Shown here: positions 34,940 through 49,376 of the stretch, in pieces
Layout of the letters: each line of letters begins with the position of its first letter
Numbering within the stretch: the stretch's first letter is position 1
DNA from: Acidobacteriota bacterium
GTDB taxonomy: Bacteria > Acidobacteriota > Vicinamibacteria > Vicinamibacterales > UBA823
Assembly: GCA_002730525.1 (NCBI GenBank)
Contig: PCAK01000043.1
Location: 24,161 to 88,160, forward strand
Direction: 5' to 3'
DNA length: 64,000 nt
The notes under the pieces: generated by a model
The model's database searches: none
What the model was told of the DNA's origin: nothing
What the model saw: only the letters and a program-made list of their open reading frames with translations
Position numbers and translations under genes: made by a program

Positions 34940-35873
34940 CAGTCTCCTCGGCCGCGGACGCGGGAACCGGCGCGGGCAGGTAGCGATCGTAGAACCCGAC
35001 GACCCGCCGCTCGAACTCGTCCGGTCGCTCGTCGAAGAACGCGATGTGTTCGAGGTCTGGATCGAACCAGAGTTCCTTCGGCTCCCGCGCGGCGTCATAC
35101 AGCAGCCGTCCGCTCTCGGGTGTGACGACGACGTCGGCGCCCCCCTGCAGGAACAGGATGGGACGCGGACTGAGATCGTCGACCCACTGCGTGAAATCGA
35201 AGTCGTCCAGGTACATGCCCCGATCGCGCCCGACCCAGAAGACGATCATCGGCGCGAAGGGGAACGGCGGCAGGCCGGTGAAGTAGCGGACGCTGGTCTC
35301 TACCGTACTGCGCATCGACGCGAACGCGCTGTGGGCGACGACCGCCTTGATCTCCGGCGATTGCGCGGCCACCTGAATCACGAGCGATCCGCCCAACGAG
35401 TTGCCGAAGATGCCGATCCGCTCCGGATCGACGCCATCGGCAAGTCGCGCAAAGTCGATCCACGCCGCGAGGTCCTGCATCTCCTCGCGGCCGAACGTGA
35501 TCAGCTCGCCGCCGTTGACATCGTGCGCCCGGACCGACGACAGCAGGACGCCGTAGCCGTGTTCGGCGAAGAGCGCGGCGATCCCGAGCAGATCCGTCGA
35601 CCGGTTCACCTTGTAACCGTGCTGGAGGATGAGTGCCGCGCCGTTCTCGGACGGCGTCCACCATCCGGCCAGGTTGACGCCGTCGGCCGAGGTGACCGTG
35701 ACGTCGCGGTACGCCATGCCGACGTCGGCGGGCGTCTCGTCGATCGGCCGGCGGCTGTCGAGCGGGCTCGTCACGAGCCGCGCCGCTTCGCCGCGCGCGA
35801 ACCAGGCCATGCCGGTGAAGGCCAGTAGGACCACGACGGCGAGGGCGATGAGGGCCTTGAGGGTCCTGGACAT
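34902..35873 (-). CDS. Alpha/beta hydrolase, membrane-anchored
   Basis: A 323-residue hydrolase with an N-terminal hydrophobic anchor (LIALAVVVLLAFTGMAW). The nucleophile elbow is GNSLGGSLV. The HG oxyanion motif is LILQHGYKVN and the late His is in DLEHIAFF. It resembles the FrsA/BAAT-like serine hydrolases of unknown substrate. The start is ATG 35873 (TTG 35879 possible). Its 3' end overlaps the start of the DUF3052 gene by 38 bp, so they are co-transcribed. Confidence 0.88.
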   Translation of the reverse strand: MSRTLKALIALAVVVLLAFTGMAWFARGEAARLVTSPLDSRRPIDETPADVGMAYRDVTVTSADGVNLAGWWTPSENGAALILQHGYKVNRSTDLLGIAALFAEHGYGVLLSSVRAHDVNGGELITFGREEMQDLAAWIDFARLADGVDPERIGIFGNSLGGSLVIQVAAQSPEIKAVVAHSAFASMRSTVETSVRYFTGLPPFPFAPMIVFWVGRDRGMYLDDFDFTQWVDDLSPRPILFLQGGADVVVTPESGRLLYDAAREPKELWFDPDLEHIAFFDERPDEFERRVVGFYDRYLPAPVPASAAEETDGAPATDPLGAR

Positions 35874-35918
35874 CAGCAATTGCCGTAATTGCGGCTCGAT
35901 TCGTGGGCGGGAGAAACG

Positions 35919-41313
<5,395 letters not shown>

Positions 41314-41334
41314 CGGTCTGTCTCCAGCAAGAGG

Positions 41335-41637
41335 TCAGGCGACGGGCGCGGAGACGCCCTCGACCATGACGGCGTTGGTGTCGGCGGCGCGATGCCGGAG
41401 CGCCTTCACCGGCGCGTAGTCGGGATCGGCGTAGAACGCCCGGACCGCAGCCTCGTCCGGGAACTTGAAGAGCACCAGCCGCGTCGGCTGCCAGTCGCCC
41501 TCCATGACCGAGGCGCGGCCGCCGCGTGCCAGATATTCGCCACCGTGCTTCGCGACGAGCGGCGGCACCAGCTTCTTGTACTCCTCGTAGACGGCGGCAT
41601 CCTTCACCTGGATGTCGACGACAAGATAGACGGCCAT
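41335..41637 (-). CDS. DUF1330 family protein
   Basis: A 100-residue dimeric alpha/beta-barrel type protein (MAVYLVVDIQVKD). The pattern YEEYKKLVPPLVAKHGGEYLARGG, then LVLFKFPDEAAVRAFYAD, is the DUF1330 hallmark. The start ATG 41637 has an AAGGAG site, 5 bp after the stop of a gene that itself contains a second DUF1330 domain. Function unknown. Confidence 0.88.
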   Translation of the reverse strand: MAVYLVVDIQVKDAAVYEEYKKLVPPLVAKHGGEYLARGGRASVMEGDWQPTRLVLFKFPDEAAVRAFYADPDYAPVKALRHRAADTNAVMVEGVSAPVA

Positions 41638-41641
41638 GGTC

Positions 41642-42374
41642 TCAGCTCCTTCCCGCGTCAACCGCGTCTCGGGCGAGGCTGGTCATCCTCGCAAGGTGAT
41701 GGTCGTCGTGTTCGGCCACGAAGAAGAACAGATCGACGATCGTCATCGGCTGCCCGAGCCGCGGATGTCGCGCGGTTCGTGCGAGCGCGTCGACGCCAAG
41801 CCAGTCCAGAGTCGACACGATGCCGGCTCTGGCTCGACGGAACTCGGCCACGAGCTCGCCGAGGTCGGCCTCATTGTGGCCTGCCTCGTGAGTCCTCCGA
41901 TTCTCCAGGTCGGCTGGGCTCAGCTCGTCTGCACCACCCGAGCAGTTCGTCCAGCCGCGTGGCCCACAGCGGCTCGAGATCACCCAGGTGCCCGACGTGC
42001 TCCTGTATCGACCAGGCGTCCGCCGAACGGCGGATCAGGGTCTCCGACGACCAACCGCGCACCCGCTCCTCGAGTCGGGCCGGCGGCGTGAACCCGTCGG
42101 CAAGATAGAGGACGTGCGCCGACGAGGCGAGCCGGTCGTCGGCACAGGTGCGGTACTCGCGCGAGACATGCCACGCATGGGCGTCGGCCTTCGACGGAAA
42201 CTCGATCACGACGACCCTTGGATACGGCGCCTCACCCTCCAGCACGTCGGCCGGGTCCTCCACGGCCAGCAGCTTGCCATGGTGGGCCTCGAGCGTTGGC
42301 CCAACGGCCTCGAGGTATCGCGCAAATCGTTCGTCATCATCAACCCGACCGAGTGCAACTACATACGCGGCCAT
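41642..42374 (-). pseudogene. DUF1330-DinB fusion gene broken by a +1 frameshift
   Basis: Frame one from ATG 42374 encodes a DUF1330 domain (MAAYVVALGRVDDDERFARYLEAV) and then the start of a DinB-like four-helix domain (SIQEHVGHLGDLEPLW, then DELLG). A second frame continues exactly where it stops (GADELSPADLENR, later FFFVAEHDDHHLARM, the DinB His-x3-His-type end) to 41642. Removing one base near 41936 (the T of GGGTGG on the coding strand) joins both parts without gap. This is either a real recent frameshift or a sequencing error. Translated as it stands, the product is 167 residues with a foreign tail. Confidence 0.75.
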
Positions 42375-42471
42375 CGATTTTCCTCTCTTCAGGGGGCCCG
42401 ATTCGCAACCGCCGCTACTCGTCGTCGCGGTTGAGCCTCGACGACGGCAGGGTAATGGAGGCGCGTCGGCA

Positions 42472-43269
42472 TCAACTCGGCGGGATCAGGCGAATCTCGA
42501 AGATGCGCGACCAGAGCTTGCCGGTAACGTAGAAGTGGCCCGTCGACGGATCGTGCGCGATCCCGTTCAGCACACCTTCGGGATCGAGTGGACGCCCGCT
42601 GGCCAGCAGGTCCGAGAGATCGAGCCGCCCCACGACCAGGCCGGACTCGGGATCGATCGCCACCAGCTCGTCACGATGCCAGATGTTGGCCCAGATGCGG
42701 CCGTCGACGTACTCCAGCTCGTTCAGGTCAGAGACCGGGCCGTCCGCGTCCGATACGGCGAGCCGATGGAGTTCACGGAAGCTCACCGGATGCCGGAAGG
42801 ACAACTCGGCTGAACCGTCGCTCATGATGAACGACCGCCCATCCTGCGTCAGCCCCCATCCTTCGATGTCGTAGCGAAACTGGCCGACCGCTTCGAAGGT
42901 CGCCTTGTCGTACATGACCCCGGTCCCGGAGACCCAGGTCAACTGGTAGATGCGATCACCCCAGGGCGCGATACCTTCACCGAACAGCCACGGCTGCAAA
43001 TCGGCTTGCTGGATGACCTCTCCGGTCTCGATCGCCAGCTGCCGCACCACGGATTCACCCCGCCGGCCGGTCCCTTCGTAGAGATAGCCGTTCTCGAAGT
43101 ACAGCCCTTGCGTGAACGAGCTAGTGTCGTGCGGGTGCTCGCCGACAACCTCGTAGCGCCACATCTCTTCGGGCGTGACGCTGGCGGCCCAGCCCGCGCC
43201 GCCCACGGCTGCGCAGAAGGCAGCCGCGCCGCCCCATCGCCAGGCCGAACGGCGGAAGCTACTCGCCAC
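42472..43269 (-). CDS. Glutaminyl-peptide cyclotransferase (bacterial/plant type)
   Basis: A 265-residue five-bladed propeller enzyme that converts N-terminal Gln to pyroglutamate. A signal or anchor segment (AAAFCAAVGGAGWA) starts the protein. Family motifs are HDTSSFTQGLYF, EGWGLTQDG, NELEYVDGRIWANIW and the C-terminal FYVTGKLWSRIFEIRL. The start overlaps the stop of the BNR protein by 11 bp, so they are co-transcribed. Probably periplasmic, protecting or maturing exported proteins. Confidence 0.92.
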   Translation of the reverse strand: MASSFRRSAWRWGGAAAFCAAVGGAGWAASVTPEEMWRYEVVGEHPHDTSSFTQGLYFENGYLYEGTGRRGESVVRQLAIETGEVIQQADLQPWLFGEGIAPWGDRIYQLTWVSGTGVMYDKATFEAVGQFRYDIEGWGLTQDGRSFIMSDGSAELSFRHPVSFRELHRLAVSDADGPVSDLNELEYVDGRIWANIWHRDELVAIDPESGLVVGRLDLSDLLASGRPLDPEGVLNGIAHDPSTGHFYVTGKLWSRIFEIRLIPPS

Positions 43270-46200
43270 GGGTATTGCTCGTCTGCAGGAGCTGCTCGAG
43301 CCGGCCGATGTGGTCGCTCAACAGGCTGTTCAGTTCCTGGTAGCGACTGATGGCATCCTGTCCCGGCTGCTGGTCGGCCCGGGTCAGATTGCCGTAGAGA
43401 TAGCCGAGCTGATCGATGAGGACCGGCCGCGAGTAGCGCCTTGGTGCTGTCACGAGCGCCTCGCGGATCTCCTCGAGGGCCGCTCGCACGTCGTCCGCCG
43501 ACCCGTCACGCGCCTCATCGAGCTTCGCTGCGGCCAGCCGAGCATCGCTCAGCGCATCGCGCACTTCGAGACTCAGGGCGACCTGTGTCTCGATGTTGCC
43601 CGGGGTCACCGCGCCCTCATCGACCACCCGCGGGTCGGCCATCACCTCAAAGCGCTGGGTAGCGCTCCACGCGCCGATACTCAGACGCGCCTGGTAAGCG
43701 CCCGGCACGATCATCGGTCCGTTTCGGCCGGAACGTGACGCCGCGGTGTCCCACGGACCGGCATGCTGCAGGTCCCAGACGAGCCGATGCGTCCCGGCAG
43801 TCTTGGGCAGCTGCGTCGTGCCGACGCCCTCGAGATGCCACACGCCCATTCGCACCGACGACGGCAAGGCAGCCTCCGGCGCGGTCTCGCTTGAAAACGC
43901 GCGCACCAGCGTTCCCGCGTCGTCGACGACCTCGAGCCGTACCTCGTCCGCGGCGTCGCTCGCCAAGTAGTAGTGGATGTTCGCGCCGAGATCCGGGTAC
44001 TGCGGCTCGTCCGGCGCGGGCGCACCGCCACCGAAGCGTCTGACGCCGTACAGACGGTAGGGGTCGCTGACGGAAAACAGGTGCGCCTCGGCCGACGCCA
44101 CCTGCTCGGACAACTCGTGCAGCGGCGTCAGGTCGTACATGATCCAGAAGCCGCGTCCCATCGTCGACAGGACGAGATCGCCCTCGACCACGCGGATATC
44201 CGAGACCGGCGTCGCCGGCAGGTTGAGCTGGAACGGCTGCCACTGCACCCCATCGTCGAACGAGACGAACATCCCGAACTCGGTTCCGGCGTAGAGCAAC
44301 CCTTCGCGCTCGGGGTCCTCCCGCACCACCCGCACCGGATGGTCCGCCGGCACGCCGTTCTCGCCGGTCGTGATCCGGGTCCAGCTCTCGCCGTAGTCCT
44401 CGGTCTTGAAGGCATAGGGCGCGAAGTCGCCCACCTGGTAGCGCAGGATCGTCGCGTACGCCTTGGCGGGATCGTGCGGCGACACCTCGACGTTCTGGAC
44501 GCGGCCGTGCGGGCCGATGCCGGGCGGCGTCACATCGGTCCAGCTCGCGCCGTCGTCGCGCGTCACGTGAATCGGCCCGTCGTTGGCGCCCACCCAGATC
44601 ACGCCACGCTCGTGCGGCGATTCCTGAATGTCGTAGATGACCGCGAAGTGCTCCTCACCGGTCACGTCGATCGTGATCGGCGCGCCGGAGACGACCTGGG
44701 TCTCGGGCGAGAACGCCGTGAGGTCGGGCGAGATCGTCTCCCAAGTCTGCCCACCGTCCTCGGTCACGTGCACGAACTGCGACGTGTGGTAGACCCGGTC
44801 GGGGTTGTGCGGTGAGACATGAATCGGCGCGACGCGCTGGAACCGGAACGCCAGGTCCCGCGGGTTGTGACCGTAGATGTTCCAGAAGCCGACGTAGTAC
44901 TGCTGCTCCTGTCCGGTTCGCCGATTGAACAGCCCGAATCGCCCCTTGCAGTTCGCATAGACAATGTCGGGGTCTCCCGGCTTCGGCACGACCGGTCCGG
45001 TCTCGCAACCGCCGTGCGATTGCCACGTCGCGACGTGGCCGCCCGGCATCCGGTGGGTCACGAGGCTCGGCATCGAAATCGTCGAGTTGTCTTGCTGGCC
45101 CGCGAACAACCGGTACGGAAACTCGTCGCTGATATCGACCTGATACAGCTCGGCCGTTGGTTGGTTGTTCTGCGTCGACCACGTCTCGCCGCCGTCGATC
45201 GACACGTTGGCGCCGCCGTCGTTCGACTGGATCATCACGTTGGGCCGATCCGGATTGATCCACATGTCGTGGTTGTCGCCATGCGGCGTCGGCACGCGGT
45301 CCCACGATTCGCCGGCGTCTTCAGACATCCACTGGCCTTCTGCCATCCCCCACAAGACGTCGGGATCGGCCGGATGCGCTTCGAGGTTGCAGTAGTAGAA
45401 CGGGCGGTTGCGGATCGGCTGGAAGTCGGAGATCTGCCGCCAGGTCTCGCCGCGGTCGTCTGACCGGTAGACACCGCCTTCGTCGCCGGGCGCCTCGATC
45501 AAGACGTAAACCCGGTCGGGGTCGCCGCCCGAGACGGCCAGGTCGGCCTTGCCGCGCAGACCGTCAGGCAGCCCGGTGGTCAGCGCCGCCCAGGTGTCGC
45601 CGCCGTCCGACGACTTGAAGACGCCGCCTTCGAGGCCGCCGCTCAGAATCGTCCACGGCTTCCGCTCCGCCTCCCACATCGTCGCGTAGATCTCGTCGGG
45701 GTTGTCCGGCGCGAACTCCAGGTCGACGGCACCGGTGTGGTCCGAGACGAAATGCACCAGGTCCCAGCTGTCGCCACCGTCCCGCGTTCGGTAGACGCCG
45801 CGTTCGGCGTTGGGCGCGAACGGGTTGCCAATGGCCGCGACGTACGCCAGGTCGGGATTCTCCGGATGGATGAGCACAGCTCCTGAGTTACCCGTGTTCT
45901 CCAGGCCGACGTGGTCCCAGGTCTCGCCCGCATCGACCGACTTATAGACGCCCTTGCCGATGATGACGTTGCTGCGCAGCCCGTCTGACCCGGTGGAGAC
46001 GTAGACGACGTTCGGATCGGACTCGGCCACACGGATCGCGCCGATCGAGCCGGTGGCGAAGTAGCCGTCGGAGATGTTGTGCCAGGAGTGCCCGTAGTCG
46101 GTCGTCTTCCAGACGCCGCCGCCGGTCGCGCCCATGTAGAAGGTAGACGGCTGGTCGTGGTGTCCGGCGACTGCCGTCGCGCGGCCGCCGCGGGACGGTC

Positions 46201-46342
46201 CGATCATCCGGTACTCCAGCCCGCCGAACAGATCCGGGGCGAACGTCGCCCGCGAGCTCGCCGGCGCCTGCGCGCGCGGGCCCGTGGCAGCGGTAGCCAC
46301 CAGCGCCAGAAGAATGAAGATGGACAGTTTGGTGCGCGGCAT
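43259..46342 (-). CDS. Large exported BNR/VPS10-like propeller protein
   Basis: A 1027-residue exported protein. The signal peptide is FILLALVATAATGPRAQA. It carries many BNR/Asp-box repeats (S-x-D-x-G-x-T-W, for example SVDAGETWD, SSDGGDTWA, TEDGGQTWE), forming sortilin-type propellers over residues about 40-740. A C-terminal region rich in beta strands and then helix (residues 740-1027) follows. These proteins are often labelled glycosyl hydrolase, but catalytic residues are not evident. It is divergent from the nos operon; the 394-bp gap is described separately. Confidence 0.9.
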   Translation of the reverse strand: MPRTKLSIFILLALVATAATGPRAQAPASSRATFAPDLFGGLEYRMIGPSRGGRATAVAGHHDQPSTFYMGATGGGVWKTTDYGHSWHNISDGYFATGSIGAIRVAESDPNVVYVSTGSDGLRSNVIIGKGVYKSVDAGETWDHVGLENTGNSGAVLIHPENPDLAYVAAIGNPFAPNAERGVYRTRDGGDSWDLVHFVSDHTGAVDLEFAPDNPDEIYATMWEAERKPWTILSGGLEGGVFKSSDGGDTWAALTTGLPDGLRGKADLAVSGGDPDRVYVLIEAPGDEGGVYRSDDRGETWRQISDFQPIRNRPFYYCNLEAHPADPDVLWGMAEGQWMSEDAGESWDRVPTPHGDNHDMWINPDRPNVMIQSNDGGANVSIDGGETWSTQNNQPTAELYQVDISDEFPYRLFAGQQDNSTISMPSLVTHRMPGGHVATWQSHGGCETGPVVPKPGDPDIVYANCKGRFGLFNRRTGQEQQYYVGFWNIYGHNPRDLAFRFQRVAPIHVSPHNPDRVYHTSQFVHVTEDGGQTWETISPDLTAFSPETQVVSGAPITIDVTGEEHFAVIYDIQESPHERGVIWVGANDGPIHVTRDDGASWTDVTPPGIGPHGRVQNVEVSPHDPAKAYATILRYQVGDFAPYAFKTEDYGESWTRITTGENGVPADHPVRVVREDPEREGLLYAGTEFGMFVSFDDGVQWQPFQLNLPATPVSDIRVVEGDLVLSTMGRGFWIMYDLTPLHELSEQVASAEAHLFSVSDPYRLYGVRRFGGGAPAPDEPQYPDLGANIHYYLASDAADEVRLEVVDDAGTLVRAFSSETAPEAALPSSVRMGVWHLEGVGTTQLPKTAGTHRLVWDLQHAGPWDTAASRSGRNGPMIVPGAYQARLSIGAWSATQRFEVMADPRVVDEGAVTPGNIETQVALSLEVRDALSDARLAAAKLDEARDGSADDVRAALEEIREALVTAPRRYSRPVLIDQLGYLYGNLTRADQQPGQDAISRYQELNSLLSDHIGRLEQLLQTSNTRGE

Positions 46343-46552
46343 GAACAGTGCCTCCTCCAGTGCGACGGATCCGCCCGCCGGTCAACCCTCCCGGATCCTC
46401 CCCGAGAGAGTTGATGCTAATGCCAGGGACCGGCGCTGACAAGCGCCCAGGCTTCGGAAGATCGCGCGAAATCCACCTTGACCAACGGTATGAGGGGGCC
46501 CGTTGGTTTGAGTGGTGGGGCCCTCCTCAACTGCGGATTCTTCAGCGCGCTA

Positions 46553-46566
46553 GTGAATATTTTCAC
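46553..46566. promoter_or_regulatory. Candidate CRP/FNR-family operator for the nos operon
   Basis: GTGAA-TATT-TTCAC is a perfect 5-bp-arm inverted repeat with the TGA-N6-TCA spacing shared by FNR, DNR/NNR and CRP sites. It lies about 170 bp before the cytochrome c start. Denitrification genes are commonly controlled by such regulators in response to low oxygen or NO. It is not the exact FNR consensus. Confidence 0.5.
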
Positions 46567-46680
46567 GACCACCCCACCCCCCGGGGCCCCAACACACCGA
46601 CTCCAATCAGAAGGAGGCCGGAAAATAGGCGGTTTTTCAACACGGCGATGGTACCGGCCTTGCTTCTGGAAACGCGAGGA

Positions 46681-46695
46681 GTGTGGCGACCACAC
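46681..46695 (+). promoter_or_regulatory. Leader hairpin before the cytochrome c gene
   Basis: GTGTGG-CGA-CCACAC forms a 6-bp perfect stem with a 3-nt loop, 42 bp upstream of the ATG. It could be an mRNA leader structure or a second operator. There is no specific match. Confidence 0.3.
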
Positions 46696-46736
46696 GGGAA
46701 CGGGCGGTTTCTTATGGATAAGGGAAAGGGCGACGT

Positions 46737-47510
46737 ATGAGACGTGGATTGACCGTTTTTGTCTTGATCGCGCTAGCGCTCTCGCTCGCGCCGGAAGCGT
46801 CGGCGCAGGATGTCGAGCGAGGCAAGGAGGTGTACACCTCGCGCTGCGTCATCTGCCATGGCGACAATGGCGACGGCATGGGGCTCGTCGGCATCGTCCA
46901 CCGCGCCCAGGCGAACGGCCTGGTCACGACGATCTACCCGCGCGACTTCACCGCGGGTGTCTTCAAGTTCCGCAGCACGCCGAGCGGCACGTTGCCGACC
47001 GACGACGACCTCCTGCGGATCATCACCGAGGGCATCAGCCGTTCCGGCATGCCGTCGCACACCGACCTGCCAGAAGCGGATCGACTGAACGTCATCTCCT
47101 TCATCAAGACCTTCTCGCAGCGTTGGGAGACTGACGAGCCGGGTGAAGCGCTCGCGATCGGCGATGCTCCCTCATACGTCGGCTCACCCGAATCGACGAC
47201 TCGGGGCGTGGAGGTCTACGCCACGATGCAGTGCTTCCAATGCCATGGCGAGACCGGGGTCGGGGATGGCCCGGCGTCGGAGACGCTGGCAGACAGCTGG
47301 GGCGACCGTATCGTAGCCTTCGATTTCACCTCCGGCCCACTCAAGGGCGGCTCGTCGGCGGAGATGATCTATCGCACCTTCATGACCGGACTCGACGGCA
47401 CCCCGATGCCGTCGTACGAGCCGGCCATGACCGAGGAACAGGATCGATGGGACCTCGTGTCCTATTGCCTAGAACTGATGCGAGGGGCTCCGGCCACTCA
47501 GCAGGACTAG
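46737..47510 (+). CDS. Diheme c-type cytochrome of the nos operon
   Basis: A 257-residue periplasmic electron carrier. The signal peptide is VFVLIALALSLAPEASAQ. It has two class I cytochrome c domains: heme sites CVICH (residues about 38-42) and CFQCH (residues about 164-168), each followed by Met-containing loops (SGMPSHTDL, GTPMPSYEP). Sec-type nos operons often carry cytochromes c that feed NosZ, so this probably donates electrons to NosZ. It is the first gene of the operon, 46 bp before nosZ. Confidence 0.9.
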   Translation: MRRGLTVFVLIALALSLAPEASAQDVERGKEVYTSRCVICHGDNGDGMGLVGIVHRAQANGLVTTIYPRDFTAGVFKFRSTPSGTLPTDDDLLRIITEGISRSGMPSHTDLPEADRLNVISFIKTFSQRWETDEPGEALAIGDAPSYVGSPESTTRGVEVYATMQCFQCHGETGVGDGPASETLADSWGDRIVAFDFTSGPLKGGSSAEMIYRTFMTGLDGTPMPSYEPAMTEEQDRWDLVSYCLELMRGAPATQQD

Positions 47511-47556
47511 CGGCAGCCTGCGCCATCACTGACGACTCTCTTTAAGGAGGAGATTG

Positions 47557-49359
47557 ATGAGTTCACTGCGACTACTGACTTTTTCGATCGCGGCTGCCGC
47601 CATGAGCCTCTCGTTCGGCTGCGGAGGTGCGACCCCGGCGGACGACGCCGAGGAAGCCGCTCCGTACGCTGCCCACGAGGTGGCGCCGGGCGAACTGGAC
47701 GACTACTACGGCTTCGCGAGCGGCGGTCACTCGGGTGAAGTCCGGGTCCTCGGCATCCCGTCGATGCGCGTGCTCAAGCGCATTCCGGTCTGGAATATCG
47801 ACCCGGGCAGCGGCTGGGGAATCACCAACGAGAGCAAGGCGATGATGGGCGGCAAGTATGTCGGCGACACCCACCACGTCCAGGGCTCGTATGTTGACGG
47901 CACGTATGACGGTAAGTGGCTCTTCGTCAACGACAAGTCGAACAACCGCTTGGCGCGGATCCGGATCGACATCATGGAGGTCGACGCCACGGTTGACATT
48001 CCGCACACGCAGGGCACGCACGGCGTCTTCCCGCAGCGCGCACCGGCGACCGAGTGGGTGATCCTCAACAGCGAGTTCCGGACGCCGCTCGTCAATGACG
48101 GCCGCGGCGACATGCTCGACGCGTCGACCTACGGTGGTGTCCACACGATCGTCGATGCCGCGCGGATGGAAGTCGTCGCGCAGGTGCAGACGGCGACAAA
48201 CCTCGACCTCGCCGCCACCGATTACACCGGACGGTACTCGTTCGCCACGTCGTACAACACCGAGGGTGGCGCGACGATCTCCGAGATGCTCGCCAGCGAC
48301 CTGGACTACCTCGTCGTCTTCAGCTGGGACGCCATCAAGGAGGCCCTGGCCAATGAGGACTACCGGACGGTCGATGGCGTACCGATCCTCGACGGCGCCG
48401 AAGGGACGGGACTCACCGCCTACATTCCGGTGCCGAAGAACCCGCACGGCGTGAACGTCTCGCCTGACGGCAACTATGCGGTCGTGTCCGGGAAGGTGTC
48501 GCCGACCGCGTCGGTGATCGACATCACGATGCTCGACGACGTCTTCGCCGGCAACATCGAGCCCAGAGATGCGGTGGTCGCGGAGCCCGAGATCGGCCTG
48601 GGGCCGCTCCACACGACATTCGACGGCCGCGGCAACGCCTACACGTCACTCTTCATCGACAGCCAGGAAGTGAAGTGGAACATCCAGCGGGCAATCGATC
48701 TGCAGGCGAACCCGCAGGAGGGTGAGACGGCCGTCGTCGATCGTCTGGACATCCACTACCAGGTGGGCCACACGATGGCCTCGATGGCCGAGACGAAGGA
48801 AGCCGACGGCCGGTACCTGATCTCGCTCAACAAGATCTCGAAGGACCGCTTCCTCAACGTCGGCCCGCTCAAGCCAGAGAACGACCAACTCATCGACATC
48901 TCGGGCGAGAGCATGGTCCTGCTCAAGGACGAGTCGGCCTACATCGAGCCGCACGACATCATCCTCGTCAGGCGCGACATCGTCGAACCTCACGTCGTCG
49001 ATCGGGTGCGCCTCGAGGATCACCCGGACGCCGTCACGCAGAGTTCCGTAACGCGAGATGGCAACCAGGTGACGGCGCGACTCACCGCAACGGCGCCGGT
49101 CTTCGGGCTCCAGGAGGTCGAGGTCAACGAGGGTGACGAGGTCACGTTCATCGTGACGAACACCGACGAGATCCCTGATCTCGCCCACGGGTTCGCGATC
49201 TCGAACTATAACGTCCAGATGGTCGTCGGCCCCTTCCAGACCAAGTCGGTCACCTTCACCGCCGACAAGCCTGGCGTCTACTGGATCTACTGCACGAACT
49301 TCTGCCACGCGCTGCACCTGGAGATGCGCCTGAGGTTCATCGTGCACGCTCGGAGCTAG
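47557..49359 (+). CDS. nosZ: Nitrous oxide reductase, Sec/lipoprotein-type (clade II-like)
   Basis: Reduces N2O to N2 in the periplasm. It has 600 residues. The N-terminus is a Sec signal with a possible lipidation Cys (LSFGCGG) and no twin arginine, as in clade II enzymes. CuZ histidines are visible: GDTHH (about 104), GTHGVFP, NPHGVNVSPDG, LGPLHTTFDGRGNAYTSLF, VGHTMASMAETKEADG and IEPHD. The CuA cupredoxin domain ends with CTNFCHALHLEM, all ligands intact. The residues after DTHH are VQ rather than the common Pro-containing sequence. ATG 47557 follows AAGGAGGAG by 5 nt. Confidence 0.96.
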   Translation: MSSLRLLTFSIAAAAMSLSFGCGGATPADDAEEAAPYAAHEVAPGELDDYYGFASGGHSGEVRVLGIPSMRVLKRIPVWNIDPGSGWGITNESKAMMGGKYVGDTHHVQGSYVDGTYDGKWLFVNDKSNNRLARIRIDIMEVDATVDIPHTQGTHGVFPQRAPATEWVILNSEFRTPLVNDGRGDMLDASTYGGVHTIVDAARMEVVAQVQTATNLDLAATDYTGRYSFATSYNTEGGATISEMLASDLDYLVVFSWDAIKEALANEDYRTVDGVPILDGAEGTGLTAYIPVPKNPHGVNVSPDGNYAVVSGKVSPTASVIDITMLDDVFAGNIEPRDAVVAEPEIGLGPLHTTFDGRGNAYTSLFIDSQEVKWNIQRAIDLQANPQEGETAVVDRLDIHYQVGHTMASMAETKEADGRYLISLNKISKDRFLNVGPLKPENDQLIDISGESMVLLKDESAYIEPHDIILVRRDIVEPHVVDRVRLEDHPDAVTQSSVTRDGNQVTARLTATAPVFGLQEVEVNEGDEVTFIVTNTDEIPDLAHGFAISNYNVQMVVGPFQTKSVTFTADKPGVYWIYCTNFCHALHLEMRLRFIVHARS

Positions 49360-49376
49360 CAGGCGAAGGGAATCGG

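Larger units (their letters stand above)
46343..46736. promoter_or_regulatory. Divergent control region upstream of the nos operon
   Basis: This is the longest non-coding stretch in the window (394 bp), with less G+C than its surroundings. It contains a CRP/FNR-type palindrome at 46553-46566, an imperfect GAGGG/CCCTC inverted repeat at about 46491-46524, and a GTGTGG-CGA-CCACAC hairpin near the start codon. No credible open reading frame with codon character was seen in it. Confidence 0.6.

Noticed and set aside
43259..46342. Catalytic sialidase assignment for the BNR protein
   Set aside because: Asp-box repeats are clear, but the sialidase Arg triad and Tyr/Glu catalytic residues are not identifiable.
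46343..46736. Short open frames in the nos upstream region (for example 46348-46740)
   Set aside because: No codon bias, no ribosome site and no recognisable motif; the region is better explained as regulatory.
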